From positions 310,001 to 374,000 of the forward strand of contig NZ_JAKRWM010000002.1 of the NCBI RefSeq assembly GCF_022352055.1: 64,000 bases of DNA, read 5' to 3'. The notes under the pieces are model-generated. The model was not told the DNA's origin, searched no databases, and saw only the letters and a list, made by a program, of their open reading frames with translations. The DNA is from Cohnella mopanensis. GTDB taxonomy: Bacteria > Bacillota > Bacilli > Paenibacillales > Paenibacillaceae. Made by a program: the position numbers and the translations under genes. Shown in pieces: positions 1 through 8,921 of this stretch (positions within the stretch are counted from its first letter, which is position 1; each line of letters opens with the position of its first letter).

Positions 1-846
1 ATTACAAGAACCTGCCTGCAGGACGGAATGGCGGATACGCTGGGAACGATGTTCTCGGGGTATGCTCAAGGGTTAAGCCGAAGAACGAGACAACTCGGAC
101 TTGCGGTGGAAGCGTTGCATGCCGTTAATCTCGGCGGTACAGTGATCGGCTCCGGCGTCGGGGCTCCCGAAGCTTACAGGGAACTTATTATAGAAGCTCT
201 GAATGAGGTAACGGAATTGCCTCTCCGCCACCGAGAAAATCTGTATGACGCGGCGCAGAACATGGATGATTTGGCGGCGGTGTCGTCGGAGCTTCAATTG
301 CTCTCCGGCCTGCTGATCAAGATCGCCAAGGATTTTCGGCTGCTGTCTTCCGGCCCGGAGGCGGGTTTCGGCGAGCTTAGGCTGCCGGCGGTTCAGGCGG
401 GATCGTCTTTTTTTCCCGGCAAGATTAACCCCGTTGTCCCGGAGACGCTAATCCAAAGCTGCTTCCAGGTCATCGGGCTGGACCGTTCGGTCCAAGCGTC
501 GCTCGAGCATGGAGAGCTTAACCTGAACGTATGGGAAGGGCTGGCCGGCTTTAACGTGTTGGATGCGCTGGGTATGCTGGAGCGCGCCGTTACCTTGTTT
601 ACGGATAAATGCGCCGCGGGCGTAGAGGCGGACGACATCAGGTGCAAGGAGCTGTCGCGGACTTTTATCCCCGCAGTCGTCGCATTGAAAGAGAAGTACG
701 GGTATTCGCAGGTTGGGCAATGGCTGAAGGAAATGTCTAAGGAAGAAATACGTGCAGTATACGAAAGAGAGGTTGAGCAAGATGAAAGCACCTCAATTGG
801 AATGGGCGGCCAAATGGTTGAAGGCAACAAAAACCCTTTATATTAA
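1..846 (+). CDS. Aspartase-like fumarate lyase superfamily protein, 5' end missing
   Basis: The frame is open from base 1, so the gene begins before the window; the visible part is about 281 residues. It starts inside the LQD..TLG..FSGYA region of the aspartase/class II fumarase fold and contains the superfamily signature as GSSFFPGKINP. The family pattern is GSxxMxxKxN, and here the methionine is phenylalanine while Lys and Asn are kept. Known relatives eliminate ammonia or an amine from (N-substituted) aspartate to give fumarate, or interconvert fumarate and malate. The C-terminal part (YSQVGQWLKE, then an EEI helix) is unlike classical AspA, suggesting a side branch with another substrate. 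The 3' end overlaps the aldehyde dehydrogenase start by about 65 bases, so the two are probably translationally coupled. Superfamily is certain; substrate is unknown. Confidence 0.8.
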   Translation: MTRTCLQDGMADTLGTMFSGYAQGLSRRTRQLGLAVEALHAVNLGGTVIGSGVGAPEAYRELIIEALNEVTELPLRHRENLYDAAQNMDDLAAVSSELQLLSGLLIKIAKDFRLLSSGPEAGFGELRLPAVQAGSSFFPGKINPVVPETLIQSCFQVIGLDRSVQASLEHGELNLNVWEGLAGFNVLDALGMLERAVTLFTDKCAAGVEADDIRCKELSRTFIPAVVALKEKYGYSQVGQWLKEMSKEEIRAVYEREVEQDESTSIGMGGQMVEGNKNPLY

Positions 847-2272
847 CGGCGAATGGATTGCCGGAACTTCCGGCAGAACGATAGATACGGTAAACCCGGC
901 TAATGGGAAAACGCTCGGGTCCTTCACGGGAGCCTCCAAGGAAGACGTAGACTCTGCGGTGAGAGCGGCGCGGGACGCGTTCGAAGCAGGCGAATGGAAA
1001 GCGATGTCCCGCAAGGAACGGGGCAGAAGGCTGCACCGGATCTCCCAGCTGATCCGCGAGCATCAGGACGAACTGGCAACGCTGGAGTCGCTGGACAATG
1101 GCAAGCTTTATAAGGAAGCGTATAACGACGACGTGGCGGAGGCCGCCGATTTCTTCGAATATTACGCGGGATGGACGGACAAATATTACGGCGAAGTGAA
1201 TCCCGTCGAAGGCAACTTCACGAGCCTGACCACCCGCGATCCGGTCGGCGTGTGCGGCTTGATCGTACCGTGGAACTTCCCGATCGATATGGCCGCCATG
1301 AAGTTGACGCCAGCGCTGGCAATGGGCAATACGGTCGTGTTGAAACCATCCAGCGTAACCTCGCTCTCGGCGATTCGTTTATTCGAGATCATTCACGAAG
1401 CGGGAGTGCTGCCTCCGGGAGTCATTAACCTGATTCTGGGCGAAGGTCGCATCGGCTCCTACATCTCGTCGCACATGGACGTTGACAAAGTCTCCTTTAC
1501 GGGAAGCACGCAAGTCGGCAAGAAACTCGTTCACGACTCGGCGGACTCCAACTTGAAGGCGGTCACTCTGGAGCTTGGCGGCAAGTCGCCGAATATCATT
1601 TTTGCGGACGCTCCGAACTTGGATGCGGCTATCGAAAGGTCCTTCTACGGACTGTTCACCCACAAGGCGGAAAAATGCAGCGCACCGACCCGCTTGCTCG
1701 TGCAACGTCCGGTCTACGATCGGGTGGTGGAAGAGATTGCGAAATACGCCGACGGTTACCGGTGCGGGGATCCGTTCGATCCGGCAAGCGATCAAGGGCC
1801 GCAAGTGTCCCAGGCGCATATGGAAAGCATTCTTCAGTATATCGAGAGCGGCAAGGAGCAAGGTGCACGCGTAGTTGCCGGAGGTCATCGTGACACGGAT
1901 GGCGCAAACGCGGAAGGTTACTACGTCCGGCCGACGATTTTCGCCGATGTAACGAATGACATGAAAATCGCGCAAGAGGAAATTTTCGGGCCGGTGCTTT
2001 GCTTGATTCCGTTCGATACGGAGGAAGAAGCGGTACGAATCGCCAACGATACGATCTACGGCCTGGCTGCGGGATTATGGACGAACGACGTTTCTCGCGC
2101 CCATCGGGTAGCGAAATTGTTGGATGCTGGGCAGGTGTTCGTTAACCGATACGGTTGCTACGACATCGCCAGTCCGTTCGGTGGTTTCAAGCAATCCGGC
2201 TGGGGTAAGGAATACGCCATTCATAGCTTGGCCTCTTACACGAAAATGAAAGCGATTTGGATTGCCCACTAA
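782..2272 (+). CDS. NAD(P)-dependent aldehyde dehydrogenase
   Basis: A full-length ALDH (about 496 residues) that oxidises an aldehyde to a carboxylate in the cytosol. Visible motifs are PWNFPIDM and VVLKPSS (cofactor binding), FTGSTQVG, the general-base segment LELGGKSP, the catalytic-cysteine segment EKCSAPTR and the C-terminal EEIFGPV. ATG 782 is preferred because AGAGAGG lies about 10 bases upstream; GTG 752 is in frame but has no good Shine-Dalgarno. The gene overlaps the upstream lyase and is followed by a repeat element and two alcohol dehydrogenases, so an alcohol-aldehyde-acid oxidation series is plausible. Closest functional classes are betaine-aldehyde/phenylacetaldehyde/general ALDHs; substrate cannot be read from sequence. 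Confidence 0.93.
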   Translation: MKAPQLEWAAKWLKATKTLYINGEWIAGTSGRTIDTVNPANGKTLGSFTGASKEDVDSAVRAARDAFEAGEWKAMSRKERGRRLHRISQLIREHQDELATLESLDNGKLYKEAYNDDVAEAADFFEYYAGWTDKYYGEVNPVEGNFTSLTTRDPVGVCGLIVPWNFPIDMAAMKLTPALAMGNTVVLKPSSVTSLSAIRLFEIIHEAGVLPPGVINLILGEGRIGSYISSHMDVDKVSFTGSTQVGKKLVHDSADSNLKAVTLELGGKSPNIIFADAPNLDAAIERSFYGLFTHKAEKCSAPTRLLVQRPVYDRVVEEIAKYADGYRCGDPFDPASDQGPQVSQAHMESILQYIESGKEQGARVVAGGHRDTDGANAEGYYVRPTIFADVTNDMKIAQEEIFGPVLCLIPFDTEEEAVRIANDTIYGLAAGLWTNDVSRAHRVAKLLDAGQVFVNRYGCYDIASPFGGFKQSGWGKEYAIHSLASYTKMKAIWIAH

Positions 2273-2521
2273 GAGGTTGTTCAAAAAGTCAGCTTTTGAT
2301 CACGAAGTTGATCAGGGAGCGAATTCGACATCGAATCTTGGATTCAGCTGGGCCTTCCGGTGCTCACGTAGGTTTTGCCTACGCTCCGCTCCTCATGCCC
2401 TAGCTTCTTCCAAGCTTCTCGGTGCTGAAAACCCGACTTTTTGAACTTTCAACTGATGAGGTTATTCAACTGATGAGGTTGTTCAATTGATGAGGTTGTT
2501 CAAAAAGTCAGCTTTTGATCA
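2273..2521. repeat. Inverted-repeat intergenic element with duplicated left end
   Basis: A non-coding 0.25-kb element fills the whole ALDH-ADH gap. Its left end contains GTTCAAAAAGTC (2279-2290), exactly inverted as GACTTTTTGAAC at 2435-2446. After the right end come three 17-bp tandem units (about 2452-2502; consensus AACTGATGAGGTTGTTC). A second copy of the first 30 bases (2273-2302) then appears perfectly at 2492-2521. The element starts directly after the ALDH stop codon. From memory, near-identical 'gaggttgttcaaaaagtc...' elements occur in many copies in Paenibacillaceae genomes. It may fold into a long hairpin in mRNA and act as a terminator or attenuator between ALDH and ADH; that is inference. 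No transposase is encoded. Confidence 0.85.
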
Positions 2522-2548
2522 AGACGTAACGCAAGGGGGAACGGGGAA

Positions 2549-3673
2549 ATGAAAATGTTAGCGGCGGTCATGAAGGGAATCAATCAACCGCTTTCGATAG
2601 AGACGGTGGAGTTGGCCGAGCCGAAAGCCGGAGAAGTGCTCGTGAAAATATTGGCGACGGGCGTATGCCATAGCGATCTTAACGCGATGGAGGACGAAAC
2701 GACGCCCGTACCGACGATTCTCGGTCACGAAGGTGCCGGCATCGTCGTAGAGGTCGGCCCGAACGTTAAAACGGTGAAGCCGGGCGATAAAGTCGCGCTG
2801 AGTTGGGTTCCGTTCTGCGGCACGTGCGAATTTTGCCAGACCGGCCAAGTGAACCTATGCGAATCCGCTTTTGGGCCGATGTTCGCGGGAACGTTACTGG
2901 ACGGAACGTCCAGGCTAAGCCGGAATGGACAACAAATTTATCATAATTCGCTGTTAAGTACGTTTGCGGAATATACCGTCGTACCGGAGATGAGCTGCGT
3001 GAAAATTCCGGAGGAGATGCCGATGGCTCAGGCTTCCCTTATCGGCTGCGGTGTAGCGACCGGTTACGGCGCGGCCGTCCGTGCCGCGCAAGTGAAACCC
3101 GGTTCCACGGTCGCCGTATTCGGCATCGGCGGCGTCGGAGTCAATGCCATTCAAGGTGCGCGGATCGCCGGAGCAAGCCGTATTATCGCTTGCGACCTTA
3201 AGGCGCAAAACCTCGAGATCGCCAAGAAGTTCGGCGCGACGGATATCGTGAACGTAGGAGAGGTTGACGCGGCGGAAGCGCTCAAGGAGCTGACCGGCGG
3301 CTTCGGAGTCCACTACGCGATCGATTGCTCGGGAAATACGATGGCGTCCCAATCGGCATGGAAAGGAACGCGCAAAGGCGGAACGACGGTCGTCGTCGGC
3401 GCCTTTAATCCGAAGAAGGAGCTTGCGCTTCCGGCCGGGGGGTTTCACCGCGTAGGTAAAATCCTGAAAGGGAGCTTCTACGGGGACGTTCATCCGTTCC
3501 GCGATTTCCCGATCATCGCCCAACTGTATTTGGACGGCAAGTTCCAGCTAGACGAGTTAGTCTTGGATCGGATTCCTCTCCAAGACATTAACAAAGCGGT
3601 AGACGCTTTCCATGATCCGTGCTGCGTGAACGTCGGACGGACGGTCGTTGAATTCGGAGGTGACGAACGATGA
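2549..3673 (+). CDS. Zinc-dependent alcohol dehydrogenase (class III-like)
   Basis: A 374-residue medium-chain dehydrogenase that oxidises an alcohol with NAD(P). It shows the catalytic zinc ligands (GVCHSDLN, LGHEGAG and GCGVATGYG), a full structural-zinc cluster (PFCGTCEFC..NLC) and the Rossmann glycine motif GIGGVGVNA. The arrangement is that of the class III/S-(hydroxymethyl)-thiol or NDMA-type ADH branch. A strong AAGGGGGAACGGGG stretch precedes ATG 2549; an in-frame ATG at 2555 is an alternative start. The stop overlaps the next ADH start (ATGA), so the two dehydrogenases are co-translated. Substrate is unknown; the neighbours suggest one catabolic route. Confidence 0.93.
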   Translation: MKMLAAVMKGINQPLSIETVELAEPKAGEVLVKILATGVCHSDLNAMEDETTPVPTILGHEGAGIVVEVGPNVKTVKPGDKVALSWVPFCGTCEFCQTGQVNLCESAFGPMFAGTLLDGTSRLSRNGQQIYHNSLLSTFAEYTVVPEMSCVKIPEEMPMAQASLIGCGVATGYGAAVRAAQVKPGSTVAVFGIGGVGVNAIQGARIAGASRIIACDLKAQNLEIAKKFGATDIVNVGEVDAAEALKELTGGFGVHYAIDCSGNTMASQSAWKGTRKGGTTVVVGAFNPKKELALPAGGFHRVGKILKGSFYGDVHPFRDFPIIAQLYLDGKFQLDELVLDRIPLQDINKAVDAFHDPCCVNVGRTVVEFGGDER

Positions 3674-4839
3674 GCGATTTCGATTTTCAATCGCGAACCC
3701 GCGTCGTTTACGGCATTGGACGTTCGAAGCAGATCGCGGAGGATGTTCGTAGCGTTAGCGGCGGGAGTAGCGCCATCTTGATCACGGATCCGGGTTTGGT
3801 CAAAGTGGGCGTCGCGGACGAGGTCATGTCTTCGCTGCGTTCCCAAGGCGTTGAGGTGACTCTGTTCTCCGACGTGCAAAGCGATCCGACGAGCGCTTCC
3901 ATCGACGAAGCGGCTGCCGTGATCCGAGCGTCGGGCGCGGCTTGCGTCATCGGCCTCGGCGGAGGCTCGGCGATGGATGTCGCCAAGCTTGCATCGCTTG
4001 TCGCAAGCGCAGAATATCCGACGGATCATTATGCGCTCATGGCTAATCCGTTCTCGCCTAAACGGACGACAACGATCATGATTCCTACTACTTCGGGTAC
4101 CGGAGCCGAAATGACGAGCACGGTCGTCTTCTCGAATAAGGAGAAGCGTAAAGTGTGGGGCTGGGATTACGATCTCGCGCCGGATCTGGCCATTCTCGAC
4201 CCGACGCTGACCGTCGCCCTCCCGCCTCACTTAACGGCAGCGACTGGACTGGATGCGCTGATTCACGCTTTAGAAGCGGTTGCCGGCAAACGCGGCAATG
4301 CCATGATTCAGGCCGTCGGCCTTCAAGCGATCCGGATGATCTCGGGCAGCTTGCTGAAAGCGGTCAACCATCCGCAAGATCTGGAAGCCAGAGGCCAGTT
4401 GAGCATTGGCTCTATGCTCGCGGGCATGGCGATCGAGCAAGGGGGCACGGGAATCGCGCATTGCATCGGCCATGCGCTAGGCACGTTGGCTCGCGTTCAC
4501 CACGGGAGGGCGGTCGCGATCGCTCTATATCATACGTACGAATGGAATATCGAAGGAAACGAGCCTATCCATGCGGAAATCGCAAGAGCGATGGGCGCCG
4601 TGGAGGAGATCTCCTCTCCGATCGAAGAGCAAGCTCGAGCAGGAGCGGCTTTCTATCGCGATTTGGTAGAGCGATCGGGATTACAGCTGTCTTTGGCGGC
4701 GGAAGGTTTGACTTCTGCCGACGCTTTGCGCTTAGCGGAAACGATGGCATCCTCAGAGAATGCCCCGATGCGCAATAACAATTGCCGTTATGCGACGGAT
4801 GAACATTTAGCCCGTTTTGCAGGACAATTGCTGGGGTGA
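3670..4839 (+). CDS. Iron-containing alcohol dehydrogenase
   Basis: A 389-residue group III (Fe-ADH) alcohol dehydrogenase. Visible are the nucleotide-binding GGGSAMDVAK, the PTTSGTGAE segment, and metal-ligand regions TGLDALIHALE, GIAHCIGHALG and HHGRAVAIALYH. It starts inside the stop codon of the zinc ADH (ATGA overlap at 3670-3673). Two ADHs of unrelated folds plus an ALDH in one run suggest sequential handling of an alcohol or amino-alcohol, as in choline-type GbsA/GbsB clusters, but the actual substrate cannot be assigned. Confidence 0.93.
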   Translation: MSDFDFQSRTRVVYGIGRSKQIAEDVRSVSGGSSAILITDPGLVKVGVADEVMSSLRSQGVEVTLFSDVQSDPTSASIDEAAAVIRASGAACVIGLGGGSAMDVAKLASLVASAEYPTDHYALMANPFSPKRTTTIMIPTTSGTGAEMTSTVVFSNKEKRKVWGWDYDLAPDLAILDPTLTVALPPHLTAATGLDALIHALEAVAGKRGNAMIQAVGLQAIRMISGSLLKAVNHPQDLEARGQLSIGSMLAGMAIEQGGTGIAHCIGHALGTLARVHHGRAVAIALYHTYEWNIEGNEPIHAEIARAMGAVEEISSPIEEQARAGAAFYRDLVERSGLQLSLAAEGLTSADALRLAETMASSENAPMRNNNCRYATDEHLARFAGQLLG

Positions 4840-4848
4840 GCCCAAGCG

Positions 4849-4884
4849 CGAAAGGCGTTGATGTTCATTCATCAACGCCTTTCG
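4849..4884 (+). other. Perfect 15-bp stem-loop between adh and UPF0316 genes
   Basis: CGAAAGGCGTTGATG, a 6-base loop and its exact reverse complement lie 10 bases after the Fe-ADH stop. No T-run follows, so it is not a textbook intrinsic terminator. It may protect the 3' end of the ADH message or act as a weak terminator. Confidence 0.6.
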
Positions 4885-4906
4885 GTATCAGACGAGGTGG
4901 TGCGGA

Positions 4907-5413
4907 ATGACGGTCATCCTTTCCATAATGGCTTTGCAGATCACGTACGTAAGCATGCTGTCTATCCGTTTCATCCTGATGGTCAAAGGCGTCCGATACG
5001 TCGCTTCGATGATGAGCGCGGTCGAGATCGGCATCTATGTCATCGGCTTTAAGCTTGTACTGGATAATTTGGACAACCCTTTGAATCTAGTCATTTACTG
5101 TTTAAGCTACGGGGCTGGCGTGCTTCTCGGCATCAAGATCGAAGAGCGGCTCGCCATCGGATACATTACTGTGCAAATTACGACCAAGGAACAATACGGA
5201 GAACTTGCGACATTGCTGAGGGAAAAAGGTTATGGGGTAACCCGATGGGCGGGTGACGGAAGGGAAGGCCGGAGATGGGTTCACAACGTCGTTCTGCCGC
5301 GCAAGCTCCAACACGATTTATACGACCAAGCGTTGGCCGTTGATCCGAACTGTTTTATCGTCAGCTACGAGCCTAAAGCGTTTCACGGGGGGTTCCTGAC
5401 TCGGCGATCTTAG
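4907..5413 (+). CDS. UPF0316 family membrane protein (DUF5698 + DUF2179, YebE-like)
   Basis: 168 residues. The first ~85 form two to three membrane segments (around residues 2-25, 33-50 and 58-78). The last ~85 match the soluble DUF2179-type domain (ITTKEQYGELATLLREKGYGVTRW and the terminal YEPKAFHGG). Proteins of this layout are annotated UPF0316/YebE in Bacillales; the biochemical role is not established. The RBS GAGGTGG lies about 8 bases before ATG 4907. It follows the Fe-ADH after the 4849-4884 hairpin and precedes the malic enzyme by 25 bases, so it could be transcribed with either. Confidence 0.8.
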   Translation: MTVILSIMALQITYVSMLSIRFILMVKGVRYVASMMSAVEIGIYVIGFKLVLDNLDNPLNLVIYCLSYGAGVLLGIKIEERLAIGYITVQITTKEQYGELATLLREKGYGVTRWAGDGREGRRWVHNVVLPRKLQHDLYDQALAVDPNCFIVSYEPKAFHGGFLTRRS

Positions 5414-5438
5414 TGCGTAAGGAAGAGGAGGATTGCAG

Positions 5439-6869
5439 ATGGGGCATAAGCAGCAAAAGGGTTTTGGCGGCAATAGTGTCATCATTCGCTTGGAGATTCG
5501 CGGGGAACGAATGAACTTCGGGCTTGTCGCGAACATCGTATCCAGCTTGGGCGGGGACATTATCGCGATCGATACGATCCATATCGGCCATGACAGCAGC
5601 ATTCGGGACATGACGGTAAACGTCGCCGACGCGACGGGCGTCCCTCTCATTACGGATGCCATAGGCAAAATTCCGGGCATTCGTGTCGTCAATACGTCGG
5701 ATCGAACGTTCCTGCTTCATCTGGGGGGTAAAATCGAAGTCGCGCCTAAGGTGACGATACAGAATCGCGATGATTTATCGCGCGTTTATACGCCGGATGT
5801 CGCGCGGGTTTGCAAAGCCATTCAAGATGATCCTGACAAAGCGTTTTCCTTGACGATCAAGCGGAATACGGTTGCGGTCATTTCCGACGGCACCGCTGTT
5901 TTAGGGCTGGGGAACATCGGTTCTAGAGCGGCGATGCCGGTCATGGAAGGGAAAGCGATGCTATTCAAGCAGTTTGCCGGCGTCGATGCGTTCCCGATCT
6001 GTCTGGATACGGTAGATACGGAGGAAATTATCCGAACTGTCAAAGCGATTTCTCCGGCGTTCGGCGGCATCAATCTCGAGGATATCGCATCCCCGCGCTG
6101 TTTCGAGATCGAGGAACGGCTGCGCGAGGAACTCGATATTCCCGTCTTCCACGACGATCAGCATGGAACGGCCGTCGTCACTTACGCGGGATTGATTAAC
6201 GCGCTGAAGATCGCGGGCAAATCGCTCTCCGAAGCGACCGTAGTCGTCTGCGGAATCGGTGCTGCAGGCGTCGCGATTAGCAAGATTCTACTTTCGGCCG
6301 GGGTCAAGGAATTGATCGGGGTAGACAAGGAAGGCATTCTTGAGCGAGATGCCGTTTACGGGAATCCGATTAAGACGAGCTATGCCGGTTATACGAATCC
6401 GAATCGCAAAACAGGAACTCTCAGGGATGCCATTAGAGGCGCGGACGTGTTCATCGGAGTTTCGGCGGGAGGGATGCTGACCCGAGAGGACGTCATGGGA
6501 ATGGCGCCGAATCCGATCGTGTTTGCGATGGCCAATCCCCATCCTGAAATTTTGCCGGGGGATATCGACGATATCGTCGCCGTTGCGGCTACCGGTCGAT
6601 CCGATTATCCGAACCAGATCAATAACGTGCTTTGTTTTCCCGGTATTTTTCGAGCGGCTCTCGACTGCCGCGCATCGACGATTAACGAACAAATGAAGCT
6701 TGCGGCTTCGGAAGCGATCGCATCCGTCATCGCCGAGGACAAGCTGAACAAACATTACATCGTCCCCAGCGTATTCGACCAGTCGGTGGTGGAACGAATC
6801 CGTGATCGCGTCATCCGTGCCGCGATCGATAGCGGCGTGGCACGCAGAACGCCTAAGGAATATAGGTAG
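5439..6869 (+). CDS. NAD(P)-dependent malic enzyme with N-terminal ACT domain
   Basis: Oxidatively decarboxylates malate to pyruvate and CO2. Residues ~10-85 form an ACT-like regulatory domain (IIRLEIRGE..NFGLVANIV). The malic enzyme body follows, with YTPDVARVCKAI, VISDGTAVLGLGNIG, PVFHDDQHGTAVV and the Rossmann CGIGAAGVAI. GAGGAGG sits 7 bases before ATG 5439; a TTG at 5433 is too close to it. Length (476 residues) fits ACT-type bacterial malic enzymes of the MleA/YqkJ kind. Coming after a fumarate-lyase-type enzyme, it could draw fumarate-derived malate to pyruvate, but no fumarase is present here, so that link is only inferred. Confidence 0.92.
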   Translation: MGHKQQKGFGGNSVIIRLEIRGERMNFGLVANIVSSLGGDIIAIDTIHIGHDSSIRDMTVNVADATGVPLITDAIGKIPGIRVVNTSDRTFLLHLGGKIEVAPKVTIQNRDDLSRVYTPDVARVCKAIQDDPDKAFSLTIKRNTVAVISDGTAVLGLGNIGSRAAMPVMEGKAMLFKQFAGVDAFPICLDTVDTEEIIRTVKAISPAFGGINLEDIASPRCFEIEERLREELDIPVFHDDQHGTAVVTYAGLINALKIAGKSLSEATVVVCGIGAAGVAISKILLSAGVKELIGVDKEGILERDAVYGNPIKTSYAGYTNPNRKTGTLRDAIRGADVFIGVSAGGMLTREDVMGMAPNPIVFAMANPHPEILPGDIDDIVAVAATGRSDYPNQINNVLCFPGIFRAALDCRASTINEQMKLAASEAIASVIAEDKLNKHYIVPSVFDQSVVERIRDRVIRAAIDSGVARRTPKEYR

Positions 6870-6906
6870 CTTAAGGGCATCGAAGCCCCAAGCTGCTTGA
6901 ACACCG

Positions 6907-6955
6907 AAACAGGATACCTGACCTCTATTTCGAGGAAGGGTATCCTGTTTGTTTG
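6907..6955 (+). terminator. Terminator after malic enzyme
   Basis: A 12-bp perfect stem (AAACAGGATACC / GGTATCCTGTTT, 6907-6918 and 6939-6950) with a small inner palindrome and a T-rich tail GTTTGTTTG. Confidence 0.8.
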
Positions 6956-7077
6956 TATAATAGAGTTATCTTTTGTAATAATTCATATCCCGAACCGAAG
7001 AAAGTTAAAAGGATTAAGCACCGCAGCAACGAAATTGTTGTCATTGCCGTAGTTCTATAGCAGAAGGAGCATGCCCG

Positions 7078-8907
7078 GTGATTCCTAAGATAGTGCACAG
7101 CCTGTTAAACCGCGTGCTTAACAAGAAGAGCATTCAATTTCAGATGTTCTTTACCTTCATGATCATTACGCTTATCCCGATCGTCATCGTCGGATACATT
7201 ACCTTTCGGGTTTCCTCGGCGACGATAGCTCAGGAGGTCAAGAACAGCAACGAACAGTTGATGGAGGAAATCGTCAGCAACTATGAGCTGTATTTCCACA
7301 ATATCGAGATCGATGCCAACAAATTTGCTTCCCAAATGGTGAACAACAATATCCGATTGAACGAAAAGGTGTATTTCTTCGATACGTTCATCGTGGAGAA
7401 CATCATGGAAATCAACGATTATTTGCATAGCACGTTCGAAGCGACGGGGAACTTCCTCAGCATTCGCGTGTTCTCGGACAACGGACATTTTATAAGCAGC
7501 GCCTTTAATAAGGAAACCTACGAGGTGTATTCGTACAATTCCGAAGCCGATCTGATTTGGCGCAACGCCATGTTCAACAATCGGGAGGACAAGCTGATCT
7601 TCGACGTCCATCCGATCAATCGGGAAGGGTTGATGAGCCTAGTCGCATCCAAACCGGTCATTAACCCTTTCAGCGGCAAAAGAATGGGTTATATCAGCTT
7701 CGATAAGGAGCTGGATTCCTTTGCCTCCTTGTTCCAACCGTTCGAGAAGCGGGATGGCAGTACCATTCAACTCATCTCGAAGGAAGGTAAAATCCTGTAC
7801 CATACCGATCGCGCGCAGATCGGAAAGATAGTAAGTCCGGCTTGGTTCGCGAAGACGACGGCATCGCTTACTTCCACGGGGGAGGAAGACGTCGAGACGG
7901 TCGACCGCGATAATATGGTATTGACGAGCATGATGCCTAACAAGGACGCATACATGGTTAGCTCCGTTCCGTTATCGATCATCAATAGCCAAGTCGATTC
8001 CATTCGCAATATTACGATCTCGATTATGCTGCTCTCGATCCTTCTTGTTTTCGGCTTGTCGTTCGTACTGTCGCTCTACATTTCCCGGCCGATCAAGCAA
8101 TTAAGCAAAGCGATGCAGCAGGTCGAACGAGGCCGGTTGACGACGAACATTCCGATCAGCGAATCGAACCTCGAAACGTGGCTGCTCAGCAAAAGCTTCG
8201 AATCGATGCTCGGCCGAATCAAGCAACTGGTAAAGACGCAATACGAGATGGAGTTGCACAAGAAAGACGCCGAATTAAAGGCTCTTATGATGCAAATAAA
8301 CCCTCATTTCCTGTATAACACGCTGGAGGTTATAAGCGGTATCGCGGATTACGAGCGGGTGACGCAAATCTCGGACATTACCCAATCGCTCAGTAAAATG
8401 CTGCGTTATAATATCGATTTAAAATCGGAGGAAGTCCGCATTGCGGAGGAAATCGATAACTGCAATAACTTCTTCCTTATCTTGAAGAGCCGTTTCGAGG
8501 ACAAGCTTCAAGTCGAGCAGGACATCGATCGGGAGGCGCTCCCGTACAAAATATTGAAAATTACGCTTCAGCCCCTCATAGAAAATGCGGTAAAACACGG
8601 AGTCGAGAAAAAGCTGGGGCAAGCGACCGTACGTCTCGAGGTGAGGAAAGAGAAGGATGAGATCGTTATTCGGATCGTCGACAACGGTACGGGGTTCGAT
8701 CGGGAAGCGTTAGAGGAATTCGAGCGCTTCAAGCATCAGTCGGATACGACCTTCTATGAACCGGCGGGCGGACGGAAGGTCGGATTGAAGAACGTATACA
8801 TGAGGCTAAAAATACTATTCGGAGACCAGTTGGATTTCGCCATTCGCAGCGTTGAGGGAGAAGGGACGGCCATTACGATCCGTTTTCCCGCCATACCGGC
8901 AAAATGA
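7078..8907 (+). CDS. YesM-like sensor histidine kinase
   Basis: A 609-residue membrane kinase that should phosphorylate the response regulator encoded just downstream. There is a first TM at ~22-45, an extracellular sensor (dCache-like) at ~45-300, a second TM at ~310-332 and a HAMP at ~333-385. A His_kinase domain follows with INPHFLYNTLE (phospho-accepting His), then an HATPase_c domain with N-box LIENAVKHG and G-boxes DNGTGF and GLKN. The start is GTG, with AAGGAG eight bases upstream; the nearby ATG at 7071 is in a frame that closes after five codons. Its stop overlaps the regulator frame. The neighbouring sugar-binding protein and ABC operon make a carbohydrate signal likely. Confidence 0.95.
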   Translation: MIPKIVHSLLNRVLNKKSIQFQMFFTFMIITLIPIVIVGYITFRVSSATIAQEVKNSNEQLMEEIVSNYELYFHNIEIDANKFASQMVNNNIRLNEKVYFFDTFIVENIMEINDYLHSTFEATGNFLSIRVFSDNGHFISSAFNKETYEVYSYNSEADLIWRNAMFNNREDKLIFDVHPINREGLMSLVASKPVINPFSGKRMGYISFDKELDSFASLFQPFEKRDGSTIQLISKEGKILYHTDRAQIGKIVSPAWFAKTTASLTSTGEEDVETVDRDNMVLTSMMPNKDAYMVSSVPLSIINSQVDSIRNITISIMLLSILLVFGLSFVLSLYISRPIKQLSKAMQQVERGRLTTNIPISESNLETWLLSKSFESMLGRIKQLVKTQYEMELHKKDAELKALMMQINPHFLYNTLEVISGIADYERVTQISDITQSLSKMLRYNIDLKSEEVRIAEEIDNCNNFFLILKSRFEDKLQVEQDIDREALPYKILKITLQPLIENAVKHGVEKKLGQATVRLEVRKEKDEIVIRIVDNGTGFDREALEEFERFKHQSDTTFYEPAGGRKVGLKNVYMRLKILFGDQLDFAIRSVEGEGTAITIRFPAIPAK

Positions 8908-8921
8908 TGGAGGGTTCAGAC

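Noticed and set aside
2273..2521. Insertion sequence
   Set aside because: Only 0.25 kb, no transposase frame and no clear target duplication; best called a non-autonomous repeat element.
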